Assembly: GCA_025464915.1 (NCBI GenBank)
Contig: JAODNF010000311.1
Span: forward strand, 1 to 38,464
DNA length: 38,464 nucleotides
Origin: Frankiales bacterium
GTDB lineage: Bacteria; Actinomycetota; Actinomycetes; Mycobacteriales; SCTD01
Direction: 5' to 3'
The notes under the pieces are model-generated. The model made no database searches. It worked only from the letters and a program-made list of their open reading frames with translations, and was not told the DNA's origin. The position numbers and the translations under genes are program-made. Numbering within the stretch: the stretch's first letter is position 1; the number at the start of each line of letters is the position of its first letter. Positions 1 through 10,005 of this stretch are shown here, piece after piece.

Positions 1-151
1 CGACCTCGGCGCCCCGGCCGCTCGCCTCGCCGGCGAACCACTCCTTCAGCTCCCGGTCCTGCGGGGTCCAGGCAAACCGCCGGTACCCGCCCGAACCGGT
101 GCGGCCGATGTCCGCGATCGAGCTCCAGAGCGCGGAGAATTGTTCGGCCAT
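1..151 (-). CDS. Allantoate amidohydrolase-like M20 peptidase, N-terminal fragment
   Basis: The first 50 codons of a minus-strand gene run off the left edge of the window. The translation begins MAEQFSALWSSIADIGR and continues with GYRRFAWTPQDRELKEWF, which matches the N-terminus typical of allantoate amidohydrolase / N-carbamoyl-amino-acid hydrolases of the M20 family, cytoplasmic metal-dependent enzymes that hydrolyse ureido or amide groups. An in-frame ATG at 160 would add three residues (MQS); neither start has a strong ribosome binding site. The gene is divergent from hutH with only 15-24 bases between start codons. In actinobacteria such genes often sit in hut clusters, so a role at the formylglutamate or formiminoglutamate step is possible, but that is inference. 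No catalytic residue lies in the visible part. Confidence 0.8.
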   Translation of the reverse strand, partial: MAEQFSALWSSIADIGRTGSGGYRRFAWTPQDRELKEWFAGEASGRGAEV

Positions 152-164
152 GCTCTGCATGCTC
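149..164. repeat. CATGCTC direct repeat between divergent starts
   Basis: CATGCTC occurs at 149-155 and 158-164, 9 bases start to start, with a GCATGC palindrome across the junction. It covers the start codon of the divergent amidohydrolase gene and lies 12 bases before hutH. It could be a compact operator for both genes or a chance repeat; only its position argues for function. Confidence 0.35.
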
Positions 165-175
165 TAGTAGGCGAC

Positions 176-1708
176 GTGCCTGACCAAGCGCTGACCCTCG
201 GCGGGTCGCCGATCACCGAGACCGACCTGGTGGCCGTCGCCCGGCACGGCGCCGCTGTCGCGCTCTCACCGGAGGTCGTGGAGGTGCTGGGCGCGGCCCG
301 GGCGCACGTCGACCAGCTCGCAGCGTCGAGCACCCCGTCGTACGGCATCTCGACCGGGTTCGGCGCGCTCGCCAACCGGCACATCCCGGTCGAGCGTCGG
401 GCGCAGCTGCAGCGGTCGCTCGTCCGCTCGCACGCCGCCTCGAGCGGCACGCCTGTCGAGGACGAGGTCGTGCGCGGCATGGCGCTGCTGCGGCTGCAGA
501 CGATGGCAACGGGACGGACGGGAGTACGTCCGGACACGGCGCTGGCGTACGCCTCGCTGCTGAACGCGGGCATCACCCCCGTCGTCCGCGAGTACGGCTC
601 GCTCGGCTGCTCGGGTGACCTTGCCCCGCTCGCGCATCTCGCCCTCGCGGTGATGGGCGAGGGCACCGTCGTGCTCGACGGCATCGAGATGGAGGCGTGG
701 GAGGCCCTCGCCTCCAAGGGGATCCAACCCCAGCAGCTCGCCGAGAAGGAGGGCCTCGCCCTCATCAACGGCACCGACGGGATGCTTGCCACGCTGATGC
801 TCGCCTGCCACGACCTGCACCAGCTCCTGAAGGTCGCGGACCTCAGTGCCGCGATGTCGCTGGAAGCCCTGCTGGGCACCGCCCGCACCCTCGCCGCGGA
901 TCTGCTGGCTCTCCGGCCGCACCCCGGGCAGCAGGTCGCGGCGTCCAACATGCGTCGCATCCTCGACGGATCGCCGATCGTCGCCTCGCACGCCGGACCC
1001 GAGGACACCCGCGTGCAGGACGCCTACTCACTGCGGTGCGCGCCCCAGGTCGCCGGCGCCGCGCGCGACACCCTCGCGCACGCCCGGACCGTGGCAGCGC
1101 ACGAGGCCGCCTCCGCCATCGACAACCCCGTGCTGCTCCCGGACGGGCGGATCGAGAGCAACGGCAACTTCCACGGTGCCCCGGTCGGCTACGTCCTGGA
1201 CTTCCTCGCCATCGCCGTCGCCGACGTCGCCTCCATCAGTGAGCGGCGCACAGATCGGATGCTCGACAAGAACCGGTCCTTCGGGCTGTCGCCGTTCCTC
1301 GCCGACGACCCCGGCGTCGACAGCGGGCTGATGATCGCGCAGTACACCCAGGCAGGCATCGTCTCGGAGCTCAAGCGGCTCGCGGCGCCGGCCTCGGTCG
1401 ACTCGATCCCGTCGAGCGCGATGCAGGAGGACCACGTCTCGATGGGCTGGTCGGCAGGACGCAAGCTGCGCCGTGCGATCGACGGCCTGTCTCGGGTGCT
1501 GGCCATCGAGGCGCTCACGGCGGCCCGGGCGCTGCAGCTGCGCGCGCCGCTGCGTCCGGCCGTCGCGACGCAGGCTGCCGTCGACGCCATCGGGCACCTG
1601 CCGGGGACGGACCGCTTCCTGTCCCCCGACATCGAGAGCGCCGTGGCGCTCGTCCAGAGCGGCGCGCTGCTCGCCGCCGTCGAGGCCGTCACAGGAGGGC
1701 TGGACTGA
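176..1708 (+). CDS. hutH: Histidine ammonia-lyase
   Basis: This cytoplasmic lyase removes ammonia from L-histidine to give urocanate, the first step of histidine degradation. The protein is 510 residues, the usual length. It has the [10 protein letters not shown] segment with the catalytic tyrosine near residue 50, and [15 protein letters not shown], whose C145-S146-G147 would cyclise to the MIO electrophile; most bacterial enzymes have Ala-Ser-Gly here. Late segments such as [15 protein letters not shown] and QEDHVSMG are also family-typical. I chose the GTG at 176 because AGTAGG lies just upstream and the family starts a few residues before the LTLGG strand; the frame stays open back to a TTG at 140. 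The hutU gene follows after one base, so hutH-hutU-hutI form one operon. Confidence 0.95.
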   Translation: MPDQALTLGGSPITETDLVAVARHGAAVALSPEVVEVLGAARAHVDQLAASSTPSYGISTGFGALANRHIPVERRAQLQRSLVRSHAASSGTPVEDEVVRGMALLRLQTMATGRTGVRPDTALAYASLLNAGITPVVREYGSLGCSGDLAPLAHLALAVMGEGTVVLDGIEMEAWEALASKGIQPQQLAEKEGLALINGTDGMLATLMLACHDLHQLLKVADLSAAMSLEALLGTARTLAADLLALRPHPGQQVAASNMRRILDGSPIVASHAGPEDTRVQDAYSLRCAPQVAGAARDTLAHARTVAAHEAASAIDNPVLLPDGRIESNGNFHGAPVGYVLDFLAIAVADVASISERRTDRMLDKNRSFGLSPFLADDPGVDSGLMIAQYTQAGIVSELKRLAAPASVDSIPSSAMQEDHVSMGWSAGRKLRRAIDGLSRVLAIEALTAARALQLRAPLRPAVATQAAVDAIGHLPGTDRFLSPDIESAVALVQSGALLAAVEAVTGGLD

Positions 1709-1709
1709 C

Positions 1710-3328
<1,619 letters not shown>

Positions 3329-3332
<4 letters not shown>

Positions 3333-4462
3333 CCTCGACCCTCTTCCGAGGCGGCTCGATCACGACCTGGGCCGACGAGCCTGCGACCGCCCTGGTCCTC
3401 GAGGACGGCTTGGTCGTCAGCCATGACGAGCAGCCGTGCGACGAGGTCGTCGAGCTCGACGGCCGGTGCGTGGTCCCGGGGTTCGTGGACAGCCACACGC
3501 ACCTGGTCTTCGGCGGCGACCGGACAGCCGAGTTCGAGTCGCGGATGGCCGGGATCCCCTACGCCGCAGGAGGGATCAGGACGACCGTCGCCGCGACGAG
3601 GGCCGCCTCGACGGAGGAGCTGGCGTCCCGGGCCAGGAGGCTGGCGGACGAGTGCCTGCGGTCCGGCACGACGACGATCGAGGTGAAGTCCGGCTACGGC
3701 CTGACGGTCGAGGACGAGCGGCGGCTGCTCGAGGTGGCGCGTGGCATCACGTCGCACACCACCTTCCTCGGTGCGCACGTCCCTGACGGGGACGGGTACG
3801 TCGACCTGGTCACCGGTCCGATGCTCGACGCCTGCGCTCCGCTCGCGACGGCCGTCGACGCGTTCTGCGAGGAGGGAGCGTTCGACGTCGACCAGTGCCG
3901 TGAGGTGCTGAGCGCCGGCAGGGCGCGCGGTCTCGCCGTGCACCTGCACGCCAACCAGCTGCGGCCCGGCGGCGGTGTGCGGCTCGCCGCCGAGCTCGGC
4001 GCCCTCTCTGCCGACCACTGCACGCACGTCTCCGACGAGGACATCACGGCGATGAGGGACGCACGGGTCGCTGCCGTGCTCGTCCCCGCCGCCGAGTTCA
4101 GCACCCGGTCGCCGTACGCCCCCGCCCGTCGCCTGCTCGACGCGGCCGTCACCGTCGCCCTGGCCACGGACTGCAACCCGGGCACCAGCTTCACGACGTC
4201 GATGCCGTTCGTGATCGCGCTGGCCGTGCGAGAGCTCCGCCTGACACCGCTCGAGGCGCTGCGCGCCGCCACCCTCGGAGGGGCGACGGCGCTGGCGGTC
4301 GATGCCGGTCACCTTCGGGTCGGCGCGCACGCGGACCTCGTGGTGCTGGACGCGCCCTCGCCGGCGCACCTGGCCTACCGGCCGGGCGTGGACCTCGTCG
4401 CGCAGGTCTGGCGCGGCGGGACGCTCGTCAGCGGCCCTGCCGCGCGCAGTCGATGCAGGTGA
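3329..4462 (+). CDS. hutI: Imidazolonepropionase
   Basis: This amidohydrolase-superfamily enzyme opens the ring of imidazolone-5-propionate to give N-formimino-L-glutamate. The 377-residue protein is slightly short for the family (about 400). Metal and catalytic residues are visible: H56 and H58 in [11 protein letters not shown], the VHLHANQ motif near 205-207, H230 in SADHCTH, and D281 in ATDCNPGT. The GTG start overlaps the hutU stop in GTGA, so I discard the long upstream extension of this frame. Its last 35 bases overlap the convergent DksA-like gene. No gene for the next step (HutF, or HutE/HutG) is in the window apart from the divergent M20 fragment. Confidence 0.95.
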
Positions 4463-4760
4463 GGGCGCTCGGACGCGCCTCGAGCCGCTCGGCGCCGATC
4501 TGCCTGCCGCACGCCCGGCAGATCCCGTAGGTCCCGTCCGCGCGGGCGGCGATGGCGGCTTCGGCCGCCGCCACGGACTCGGCCGCCTGGGCGATCAGGG
4601 CCGCGAGCTGCTCGCGCTCGTAGGCGATCGTGGCCCCCTCCGGGTCGTGCTCGTCGTCGGAGTTCGCCCCTTCGGCCGCGGCGACCACCTCGGCTCGGGC
4701 AGCCTGGAGGTCGACGACCCGTCGTCGGGCGTCGTCCAGGGCTTCGGAGAGCGCATCCAT
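4428..4760 (-). CDS. DksA/TraR-family zinc-finger protein
   Basis: This 110-residue protein has an N-terminal helical, coiled-coil-like stretch (about 1-75) rich in Ala, Glu and Arg, and a C-terminal four-cysteine zinc finger: C81xxC84, 17 residues, C102xxC105. That is the DksA/TraR arrangement. Family members bind RNA polymerase through the secondary channel or act as small regulators; the specific role here is unknown. GGGAG at about 8 bases before the ATG supports the start. The gene is convergent with hutI and overlaps its 3' end by 35 bases. It is divergent from the MFS gene, with the 18-bp palindrome at 4801-4818 between them. Confidence 0.88.
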   Translation of the reverse strand: MDALSEALDDARRRVVDLQAARAEVVAAAEGANSDDEHDPEGATIAYEREQLAALIAQAAESVAAAEAAIAARADGTYGICRACGRQIGAERLEARPSALTCIDCARQGR

Positions 4761-4800
4761 GTGACGTCTCCCACCTCCCCCTCCGTCGCCGGCTCAGCCA

Positions 4801-4818
4801 TGTCATCATATGATGACA
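4801..4818. promoter_or_regulatory. Perfect 18-bp palindrome between divergent genes
   Basis: TGTCATCATATGATGACA is a perfect inverted repeat. It contains TATGAT (4809-4814) on the plus strand and, by symmetry, TATGAT on the minus strand (4810-4805), both good -10 hexamers for the MFS gene and the DksA-like gene. No clear -35 is seen on either side. The layout fits an operator on overlapping divergent -10 elements; the TetR gene cotranscribed with the exporter is the natural candidate to bind it, which is inference. Confidence 0.7.
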
Positions 4819-4842
4819 TCACGCGCTGACATCGAGGTCCCC

Positions 4843-6270
4843 ATGCGCCACCGGCCCGGCACCCCCCTCGTCCCCGTCCTGGTCTACCTCGCGATGGTCA
4901 CGTCCGTCGTGAGCAGCCTCGGCGCCCCGCTGGTGCCGACGATCGCCCACGACACGCACGTGTCCCTCTCGACGGCGCAGTGGTCGCTGACCATCTCGCT
5001 GCTCATGGGGGCGGTCGCGACCCCCACCCTCGGGCGCCTCGGTGACGGCACCCGGCGCCGGCCCGCCGTCCTGGGTGCGCTGTCCGCCGTGCTGCTCGGC
5101 TGCATCCTCGCGGCGATCCCCGGCCCGTTCTGGCTGCTGCTCCTCGGCCGCGGCCTGATGGGGGTCGGCCTCGGGCTCATCCCGCTGACGATGGCGATCG
5201 CCCGCGACCACCTCGAGGGCGAGCACCGCACCCGCATCGTCGGGCTGCTCTCGATCGCGGCCGTCGCCGGCATCGGGCTCGGGTACCCCCTGACCGGCAT
5301 CATCGCCGAGCAGTGGACCTTCCGCGCCGGCTTCTGGTTCGGTGCGGGCGTCGTCGCCGTCGCCCTCGTGCTTGCCGTGGTCGCCGTGCCCGGCGTCACG
5401 GACCGGCCGGCAGCTCCCCTCGACGCCGTCGGAGCCGTTCTGCTCGCGGCCGGCGTTGCCGGCGTCCTGCTGGCCATCGGGGAGGCAGAGGTCTGGTCCT
5501 CCGCGCTGGTCCTGGCCCTCATCGCCGCCAGTGCCCTGGTGCTCGCCGGCTGGTTCTGGCACGAGCTGCGCACCCCGCACCCGCTGGTGGACCTGCGGTT
5601 GGTGAAGGACCGCACGGTGCTCACCGCTGACCTCACCGGCATCCTTGCCGGCGTCGGGATGTACGCCCTGATGTCGATGATCATCCGCTTCGCGCAGACG
5701 CCGTCGTCCGCGGGCTACGGCTTCGGCTCGAGCATCGTGGTCAGCGGCCTGCTGCTCCTCCCGCTGTCGGTCATGTCGACCGCGTCCAGCCGCATCGCAC
5801 CGCTGCTCGCGCGCCGCTTCGGGCAGCGCGCCGTCCTGCCCATCGGCTGCGGCATCTTCGTGCTGGCCAACCTGCTGTTCGCCCTCGAGCGCGGCAGCTA
5901 CCTGTCCGTCGTCGTCGTGATGGCCCTCGCCGGCCTCGGCGTCGGCTGCACGTTCGCCGCCCTGCCCGGCCTCATCGTCGCGAGCGTCCCGGCTCACGAG
6001 ACGGGCAGTGCGATGAGCTTCAACCAGGTCCTCCGCTACGTCGGCTACTCCACCGGGTCGGCACTGTCCGCGACGGTCCTCGAGGCCCACACCCCCTCGG
6101 GCGAGCTGCTGCCGACCGCGTCCGGCTACACCACCGTGGCCCTGCTCGGCGTCGCGATCCTCGTCGTCACGGGCATCGTGAGCGCGATCGTCCCAGGACG
6201 CGAGTCGGCACCCGGCCTCGAGCTCGCCGAGGAGAGCGTCGTCGACGGCATCCCTGTGTCGGTCGACTGA
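4843..6270 (+). CDS. MFS exporter, DHA2-like (14 TM)
   Basis: This is a 475-residue integral membrane protein of the major facilitator superfamily with about 14 predicted membrane segments, the layout of DHA2-type proton-driven drug exporters. A motif-A-like loop, GRLGDGTRRRP, follows TM2. The substrate cannot be told from sequence. I place the start at ATG 4843 (MRHRPGTP) because GAGG sits five bases upstream; the earlier in-frame ATG codons at 4810 and 4813 lie inside the palindrome and would put the -10 hexamer within the coding region. The stop overlaps the ATG of the TetR gene in TGATG, indicating an exporter-repressor operon that also includes the small membrane protein downstream. Confidence 0.93.
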   Translation: MRHRPGTPLVPVLVYLAMVTSVVSSLGAPLVPTIAHDTHVSLSTAQWSLTISLLMGAVATPTLGRLGDGTRRRPAVLGALSAVLLGCILAAIPGPFWLLLLGRGLMGVGLGLIPLTMAIARDHLEGEHRTRIVGLLSIAAVAGIGLGYPLTGIIAEQWTFRAGFWFGAGVVAVALVLAVVAVPGVTDRPAAPLDAVGAVLLAAGVAGVLLAIGEAEVWSSALVLALIAASALVLAGWFWHELRTPHPLVDLRLVKDRTVLTADLTGILAGVGMYALMSMIIRFAQTPSSAGYGFGSSIVVSGLLLLPLSVMSTASSRIAPLLARRFGQRAVLPIGCGIFVLANLLFALERGSYLSVVVVMALAGLGVGCTFAALPGLIVASVPAHETGSAMSFNQVLRYVGYSTGSALSATVLEAHTPSGELLPTASGYTTVALLGVAILVVTGIVSAIVPGRESAPGLELAEESVVDGIPVSVD

Positions 6271-6791
6271 TGGCCCGCGGGCAGGAGCTGCTCCTGACGG
6301 CGGCCCAGGAGCTGTTCGCCGAGCGCGGTTACGAGCGCGTCACCACCCGCGAGATCGCCGAGCGAGCCGGGGTCGACGCGACCCTCATCGCCCGCTACTT
6401 CGGGAGCAAGGCCGGCCTCTACCTCGCCTCGCTGCGCGCCGAGCTCGGCGACGGGCCGCCCCCGGACCTGCTGCAGCCGAACCGGATGGCGGCGCTGCTC
6501 GGGCGCGTCGACCATCGCGGACCCGGCCCCGTGTTCCAGTCCGCCGTGCACCCTCACGAGGACGAGGACGTGCAGGCGCAGGCCCGCGAGGCCCTGCACG
6601 CGCGACTGGTCACACCGCTGGCCGAGCGCTTCTGGGCCGCAGGTGTCCCCGACGCGCAGACCCGGGCGGAGGTCGTCGCCGCGGCCTTCGCGGGCATCGC
6701 GCTCGGCCGCGCCAGCGGCGCCTTCCCCGCCCTCGAAAAGCTGCCTGCCGACGAGCTGGTCGCGATGGTCCAGGAGCTGCTCACCCCGTGA
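6270..6791 (+). CDS. TetR-family transcriptional regulator
   Basis: This 173-residue protein starts with a typical TetR N-terminal helix-turn-helix: LLLTAAQELFAERGYERVTT, then REIAERAGVDATLIARYFGSK. The C-terminal ligand-binding part is divergent and short. Family members are usually repressors released by small molecules, often substrates of a neighbouring exporter. The ATG overlaps the MFS stop and its own stop overlaps the GTG of the next gene, so all three are translationally coupled. It probably represses its own operon, with the palindrome at 4801-4818 as candidate site. Confidence 0.92.
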   Translation: MARGQELLLTAAQELFAERGYERVTTREIAERAGVDATLIARYFGSKAGLYLASLRAELGDGPPPDLLQPNRMAALLGRVDHRGPGPVFQSAVHPHEDEDVQAQAREALHARLVTPLAERFWAAGVPDAQTRAEVVAAAFAGIALGRASGAFPALEKLPADELVAMVQELLTP

Positions 6792-7036
6792 GGTGGTTTC
6801 TCACGGACCGGACGACGGGCCGGTACGTCGTCGCGCAGTGGCCCAACCCGCCGCTCTGGCTGTGGATCGTGCCGACCCTCGCGCACCGCGTGACCGGAGC
6901 TGCCTGGCTCAGCTGGGTCGCCACCGCCGCGCTGGGAGCGTGGGCGCTGCTCGAGCTGGTGCGCGGCCAGAGCCCCTTTCGCCGCCTCCTCGGCGCCGCC
7001 GTCCTGGCGGCGACGGTCCTCGGGCTGCTGGGCTAG
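6788..7036 (+). CDS. Small two-TM membrane protein
   Basis: An 82-residue protein begins MRWFLTDRTTGRYVVAQWPN and has two hydrophobic segments (about residues 20-52 with a break, and 66-82). The GTG overlaps the TetR stop in GTGA, which supports it as a real gene rather than chance. I do not know its function; its place in an exporter-repressor operon suggests an accessory membrane role only by position. It ends 29 bases before the convergent acetoacetate-decarboxylase-like gene, and no convincing terminator lies between. Confidence 0.72.
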   Translation: MRWFLTDRTTGRYVVAQWPNPPLWLWIVPTLAHRVTGAAWLSWVATAALGAWALLELVRGQSPFRRLLGAAVLAATVLGLLG

Positions 7037-7065
7037 CAGCTAGCGCCGGGTCCCACGACGGCGGG

Positions 7066-7761
7066 TCAGAGCGGGAGCGCCTGTTCGAAGGTGGCCTGCA
7101 TCCTCTCGGTCCAGGTCGTGATGACGACCGGGGCGTCCGGCAGGCCGAGGGACTGGAGCTCCTTGGCGATCGGGTGGGTGCCGAGGGTGAGCGTCACGCC
7201 GTCCCCGAACCCCATCGAGGAGCCGGACCCGCCCTGCGTGAACCTGGTGGCGTGCGGCTTGCCGGCGATGAGGGTGTACGACGTCATGGGCAGCGGCGGC
7301 ATCTCGTCGGTGCCACCGCGCGGGACCGTGATGTCGAGGACGAGCTCGCCGCCCATGGTCAGGACCCAGCGCGAGGTCGTGTCGGTCTGGGTCACGTCGA
7401 TCTGCTCGACGGACTTCGGGAACCCCCAGATCCGGTTGCCGGCCACGTTGGTGAACTCCTGGTCGACGGGCAGGTGGGTGATGAAGTTGCCCTCCTCGCC
7501 GCCGCCGGTGGGGCGGACGAACAGGATCGTGCCGACCTCGTGGTAGGCCCCGAGGTCGTTGACCCGGTAGTCCACCAGCGCCAGCGCGAACTGGGCGCGG
7601 CCGGGTGCGGCCTCGATGACGTCGAAGCCCTCCGGGGCCAGCGCCTGCGCGGCGGCCAGGTCGACGTCGAAGATGACCGTGCCCGCGGAGGCGTCCGCCA
7701 CCTCGACGGGGAGCGTGACGGTCTGGCCCAGGATCTCGAAGGAGGTCGTCATGGCTGACAT
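7066..7761 (-). CDS. Acetoacetate decarboxylase-family protein
   Basis: This 231-residue cytoplasmic protein fits the acetoacetate decarboxylase (ADC) fold in length and motifs. AYHEVGTILFVRP carries the conserved glutamate region and IWGFPKS has a lysine (K116) matching the Schiff-base lysine of true ADCs. Many ADC-like proteins act on other substrates or are not decarboxylases, so the reaction is open. The ATG at 7761 is preceded by GAGGTG about 11 bases upstream; an in-frame ATG at 7752 is the alternative. It lies 52 bases downstream of the GH5 gene on the same strand and may be cotranscribed with it. Confidence 0.88.
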   Translation of the reverse strand: MSAMTTSFEILGQTVTLPVEVADASAGTVIFDVDLAAAQALAPEGFDVIEAAPGRAQFALALVDYRVNDLGAYHEVGTILFVRPTGGGEEGNFITHLPVDQEFTNVAGNRIWGFPKSVEQIDVTQTDTTSRWVLTMGGELVLDITVPRGGTDEMPPLPMTSYTLIAGKPHATRFTQGGSGSSMGFGDGVTLTLGTHPIAKELQSLGLPDAPVVITTWTERMQATFEQALPL

Positions 7762-7813
7762 GGAACACGTTTCACCTCAGAAGGGGAAGCGTGCGCTCCG
7801 AGGTCGCGTGGGT

Positions 7814-9238
7814 TCAGCGCGTGGAGACGGTGAGGGTCGCCGGTCCGTTCGCCTTGACCAGCAGCACCTGGGCGTTCGGCTTCGAGACGACCGTGCCACC
7901 CGTGAGCCGCACGCCGTAGCCCCGGGACGCCCAGCTCCTCGGCACCCACACCTCGGTGAGGCCCCTGCGGGCGCTGCCGGTCCAGGTCGCGACCAGCGCC
8001 GCGGCAGTGAGGTGGGTCGAGCCGGGTGTGCCGGCCCAGGCGCGGACGTACGGCTGCTCCAACAGGGCCAGCTTCGCCTTCTTCGCCGTCCGCAGGTCGG
8101 TGTCGTCGGCGAACAGGCCCTGGCCGCCGGAGTCCTGCGACTCGGTGGTCGGGTCGGCCCACTCCTTGTAGTGCCAGTAGACCCAGCCAGTCAGCGCCTT
8201 GTCCGCGGAGGTCGTGACCCGGCTGATGTCGCCGAGGTCGTCCGAGGCGCCGAACTCGGTCATCAGCGTCGCCCAGCCGTTGGCCTGCGCCGCGCTGCTC
8301 GCGTTGCCGAACACCAGGGCTCCCTGCGGACCGCACTCGGGCGTCGCCTTGCCGCCCGAGGAGTGCGTCAGGCCCGCGGAGGTGCAGTACTGGTGGAAGG
8401 ACAGCCCGATGTTGCTGCCCCTGAGGTCCAGGCCGGTCTGCGACCCGTCGTTGAACAGCACCTGCGGCTCGATCCAGACCAGGTGGACCGCGTCGACCCT
8501 GCGGATCGCCGAGAGCGCCTTCGCGTAGACGGGCTGCAGGTCCAGCCGGTCGAAGGCGGGGCACCCGGCCGGCTGGGCGCAGGTAGCTGTCTGGGTGCCC
8601 GGCCACGGCTCGTTCATGAGGTCGTAGCCGAGAACGTACGACGTCGTCGCGAAACGCTTCGCGACGGCGGCCCAGGCCTGGGCGTAGAGGTCCGCGAGGC
8701 CATCGTTGTTCGCGTAGAAGTTGTCGAAGGCGCGGCTCGTCGAGGGCTGGAAGTAGTTCCCCGGGAAGCCCGCGTCCACCGGGGTCGGCAGGCCGTCGTC
8801 GTCGACCGCCCACGCCGGGAAGCCCTCGCCGGAGAACTGCTCGCTGTAGAGGTCCTGGTGGAAGTCCAGCAGCACCCAGATCCTGCGGTCGGTCAGCAGC
8901 TTGGCCTCGGCGTAGACCCTGTCGAGGTAGGCGTGGTCGATCACCCCGCGCCTCGGCATGACGCCGGCGAAGATCACGCCCATCCGCACGACGTTGAAGC
9001 CGCGGGCAGCGATCCAGTCGGCGTCCTTCGCCGTGAAGCCCGACGGCGTTGCCGGTGGCACGTAGGGCGCGCGCTTCCACACGGCGTTGACGCCGTGCAG
9101 CGTGACCACGCGGCCCTGCGCGTCGGCGAGGAACCTGCCCTCGCGGTGCAGCACGACCGGACCCGAGGACGAACCCGAAGCGGGGACCGCGGTCAGAGCG
9201 GTGAGGGCCAGCAGCAACGGCAGCAGGAAGCGACGCAC
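7814..9238 (-). CDS. Secreted GH5 endoglycoceramidase-like hydrolase
   Basis: This 474-residue protein has a Sec signal peptide (about 1-22, MRRFLLPLLLALTALTAVPA) and a GH5 catalytic barrel. Seen residues include the DFHQDLYS strand typical of endoglycoceramidases, the acid/base glutamate E210 in YDLMNEPW, and the likely nucleophile E328 in LMTEFGAS. After about residue 400 a short beta-rich domain follows, as in endoglycoceramidase II. Such enzymes release the glycan from glycosphingolipids or related glycolipids outside the cell; the actual substrate is unproven. The start is a GTG with no clear ribosome binding site. It is divergent from an ABC exporter, 65 bases away. Confidence 0.9.
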   Translation of the reverse strand: MRRFLLPLLLALTALTAVPASGSSSGPVVLHREGRFLADAQGRVVTLHGVNAVWKRAPYVPPATPSGFTAKDADWIAARGFNVVRMGVIFAGVMPRRGVIDHAYLDRVYAEAKLLTDRRIWVLLDFHQDLYSEQFSGEGFPAWAVDDDGLPTPVDAGFPGNYFQPSTSRAFDNFYANNDGLADLYAQAWAAVAKRFATTSYVLGYDLMNEPWPGTQTATCAQPAGCPAFDRLDLQPVYAKALSAIRRVDAVHLVWIEPQVLFNDGSQTGLDLRGSNIGLSFHQYCTSAGLTHSSGGKATPECGPQGALVFGNASSAAQANGWATLMTEFGASDDLGDISRVTTSADKALTGWVYWHYKEWADPTTESQDSGGQGLFADDTDLRTAKKAKLALLEQPYVRAWAGTPGSTHLTAAALVATWTGSARRGLTEVWVPRSWASRGYGVRLTGGTVVSKPNAQVLLVKANGPATLTVSTR

Positions 9239-9266
9239 ACCAGCAACGTTCGACGGCTCGTCACTC

Positions 9267-9296
9267 TTGACCTGCTGAACTCCACAGGTGTAGAAC
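9267..9296 (+). promoter_or_regulatory. Promoter for ABC exporter operon, probably leaderless
   Basis: TTGACC at 9267-9272 and TAGAAC at 9291-9296 are separated by 18 bases. The GTG at 9304 begins 7 bases after the -10, so transcription would start at or next to the start codon. A GAACTC direct repeat (9277-9282 and 9293-9298) sits in the spacer and on the -10, a possible site for the TetR protein of this operon. Confidence 0.6.
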
Positions 9297-9303
9297 TCAA
9301 CGC

Positions 9304-10005
9304 GTGGTGAATTCAGTGAACGTGGAGGGCCTGACCGTCGTCCGGGGGCGTACCGAGGTGCTGCACGACCTGACGTTCTCCCTGCAGCCGTCGCGCATCA
9401 CCGGCCTGCTCGGCCCCAGCGGCTGCGGCAAGACCACCCTGATGCGCGCGCTCGTCGGCGTGCAGTCCGGCATCACGGGCACCGTCACCGTGCTCGGGCA
9501 GGCGGCGGGCACCAGGGAGCTGCGCAGCAGGGTCGGATACGTCACCCAGGCACCGGCCGTCTACACCGATCTCAGCGTCGGGGAGAACCTCCGCTACTTC
9601 GCCAGCGTCCTCGGCGCCACCGGGGTCGAGCAGGTGCTCGGGCAGGTCGGCCTCGCCGACCGGTCGGACCAGCTGGTCGGCACGCTCTCCGGCGGCCAGC
9701 GCGCTCGCGTCTCGCTCGCCTCCGCTCTCCTCGGCAGTCCTGAGCTGCTCGTCCTCGACGAACCGACGGTCGGGCTCGACCCCGTGCTCCGCCGTGACCT
9801 GTGGGCGCTGTTCCGGTCGCTGGCCGACGACGGCACGACGATCCTGGTCAGCAGCCACGTCATGGACGAGGCCGGCCGCTGCGACCGGCTGCTGCTGATG
9901 CGCGAGGGCCGGCTGGTCGCCGACGACTCCCCCTCGGGGCTGCTGATGGCGACCGGGGCGACAGACGTCGAGGGCGCGTTCCTCTCCCTGGCGCTGGCGT
10001 CGTGA
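9304..10005 (+). CDS. ABC exporter ATP-binding protein
   Basis: This 233-residue ATPase has Walker A GPSGCGKTT near residue 37, the signature LSGGQRARVSLASALL, Walker B LLVLDEPTVGLDP and the H-loop in LVSSHVMDEA. This is the pattern of ABC-2 type (DrrA/CcmA-like) exporters that energise drug or lipid efflux. No DrrA-type C-terminal extension is present. The start is GTG 9304 (GTG 9307 is an alternative), without a Shine-Dalgarno but 7 bases after a -10. The stop overlaps the GTG of the permease gene, so ATPase, permease and TetR regulator form a three-gene operon. Confidence 0.93.
   Translation: MVNSVNVEGLTVVRGRTEVLHDLTFSLQPSRITGLLGPSGCGKTTLMRALVGVQSGITGTVTVLGQAAGTRELRSRVGYVTQAPAVYTDLSVGENLRYFASVLGATGVEQVLGQVGLADRSDQLVGTLSGGQRARVSLASALLGSPELLVLDEPTVGLDPVLRRDLWALFRSLADDGTTILVSSHVMDEAGRCDRLLLMREGRLVADDSPSGLLMATGATDVEGAFLSLALAS

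Noticed and set aside
4819-6090. Minus-strand frame opposite the MFS gene (423 residues)
   Set aside because: Extremely Gly/Asp/Glu/Gln-rich, the usual reverse of membrane-protein codons; no family.
7037-7065. Terminator between the small membrane gene and the ADC-like gene
   Set aside because: CTAGCAGCTAG is a small repeat but gives no stable stem of useful length.
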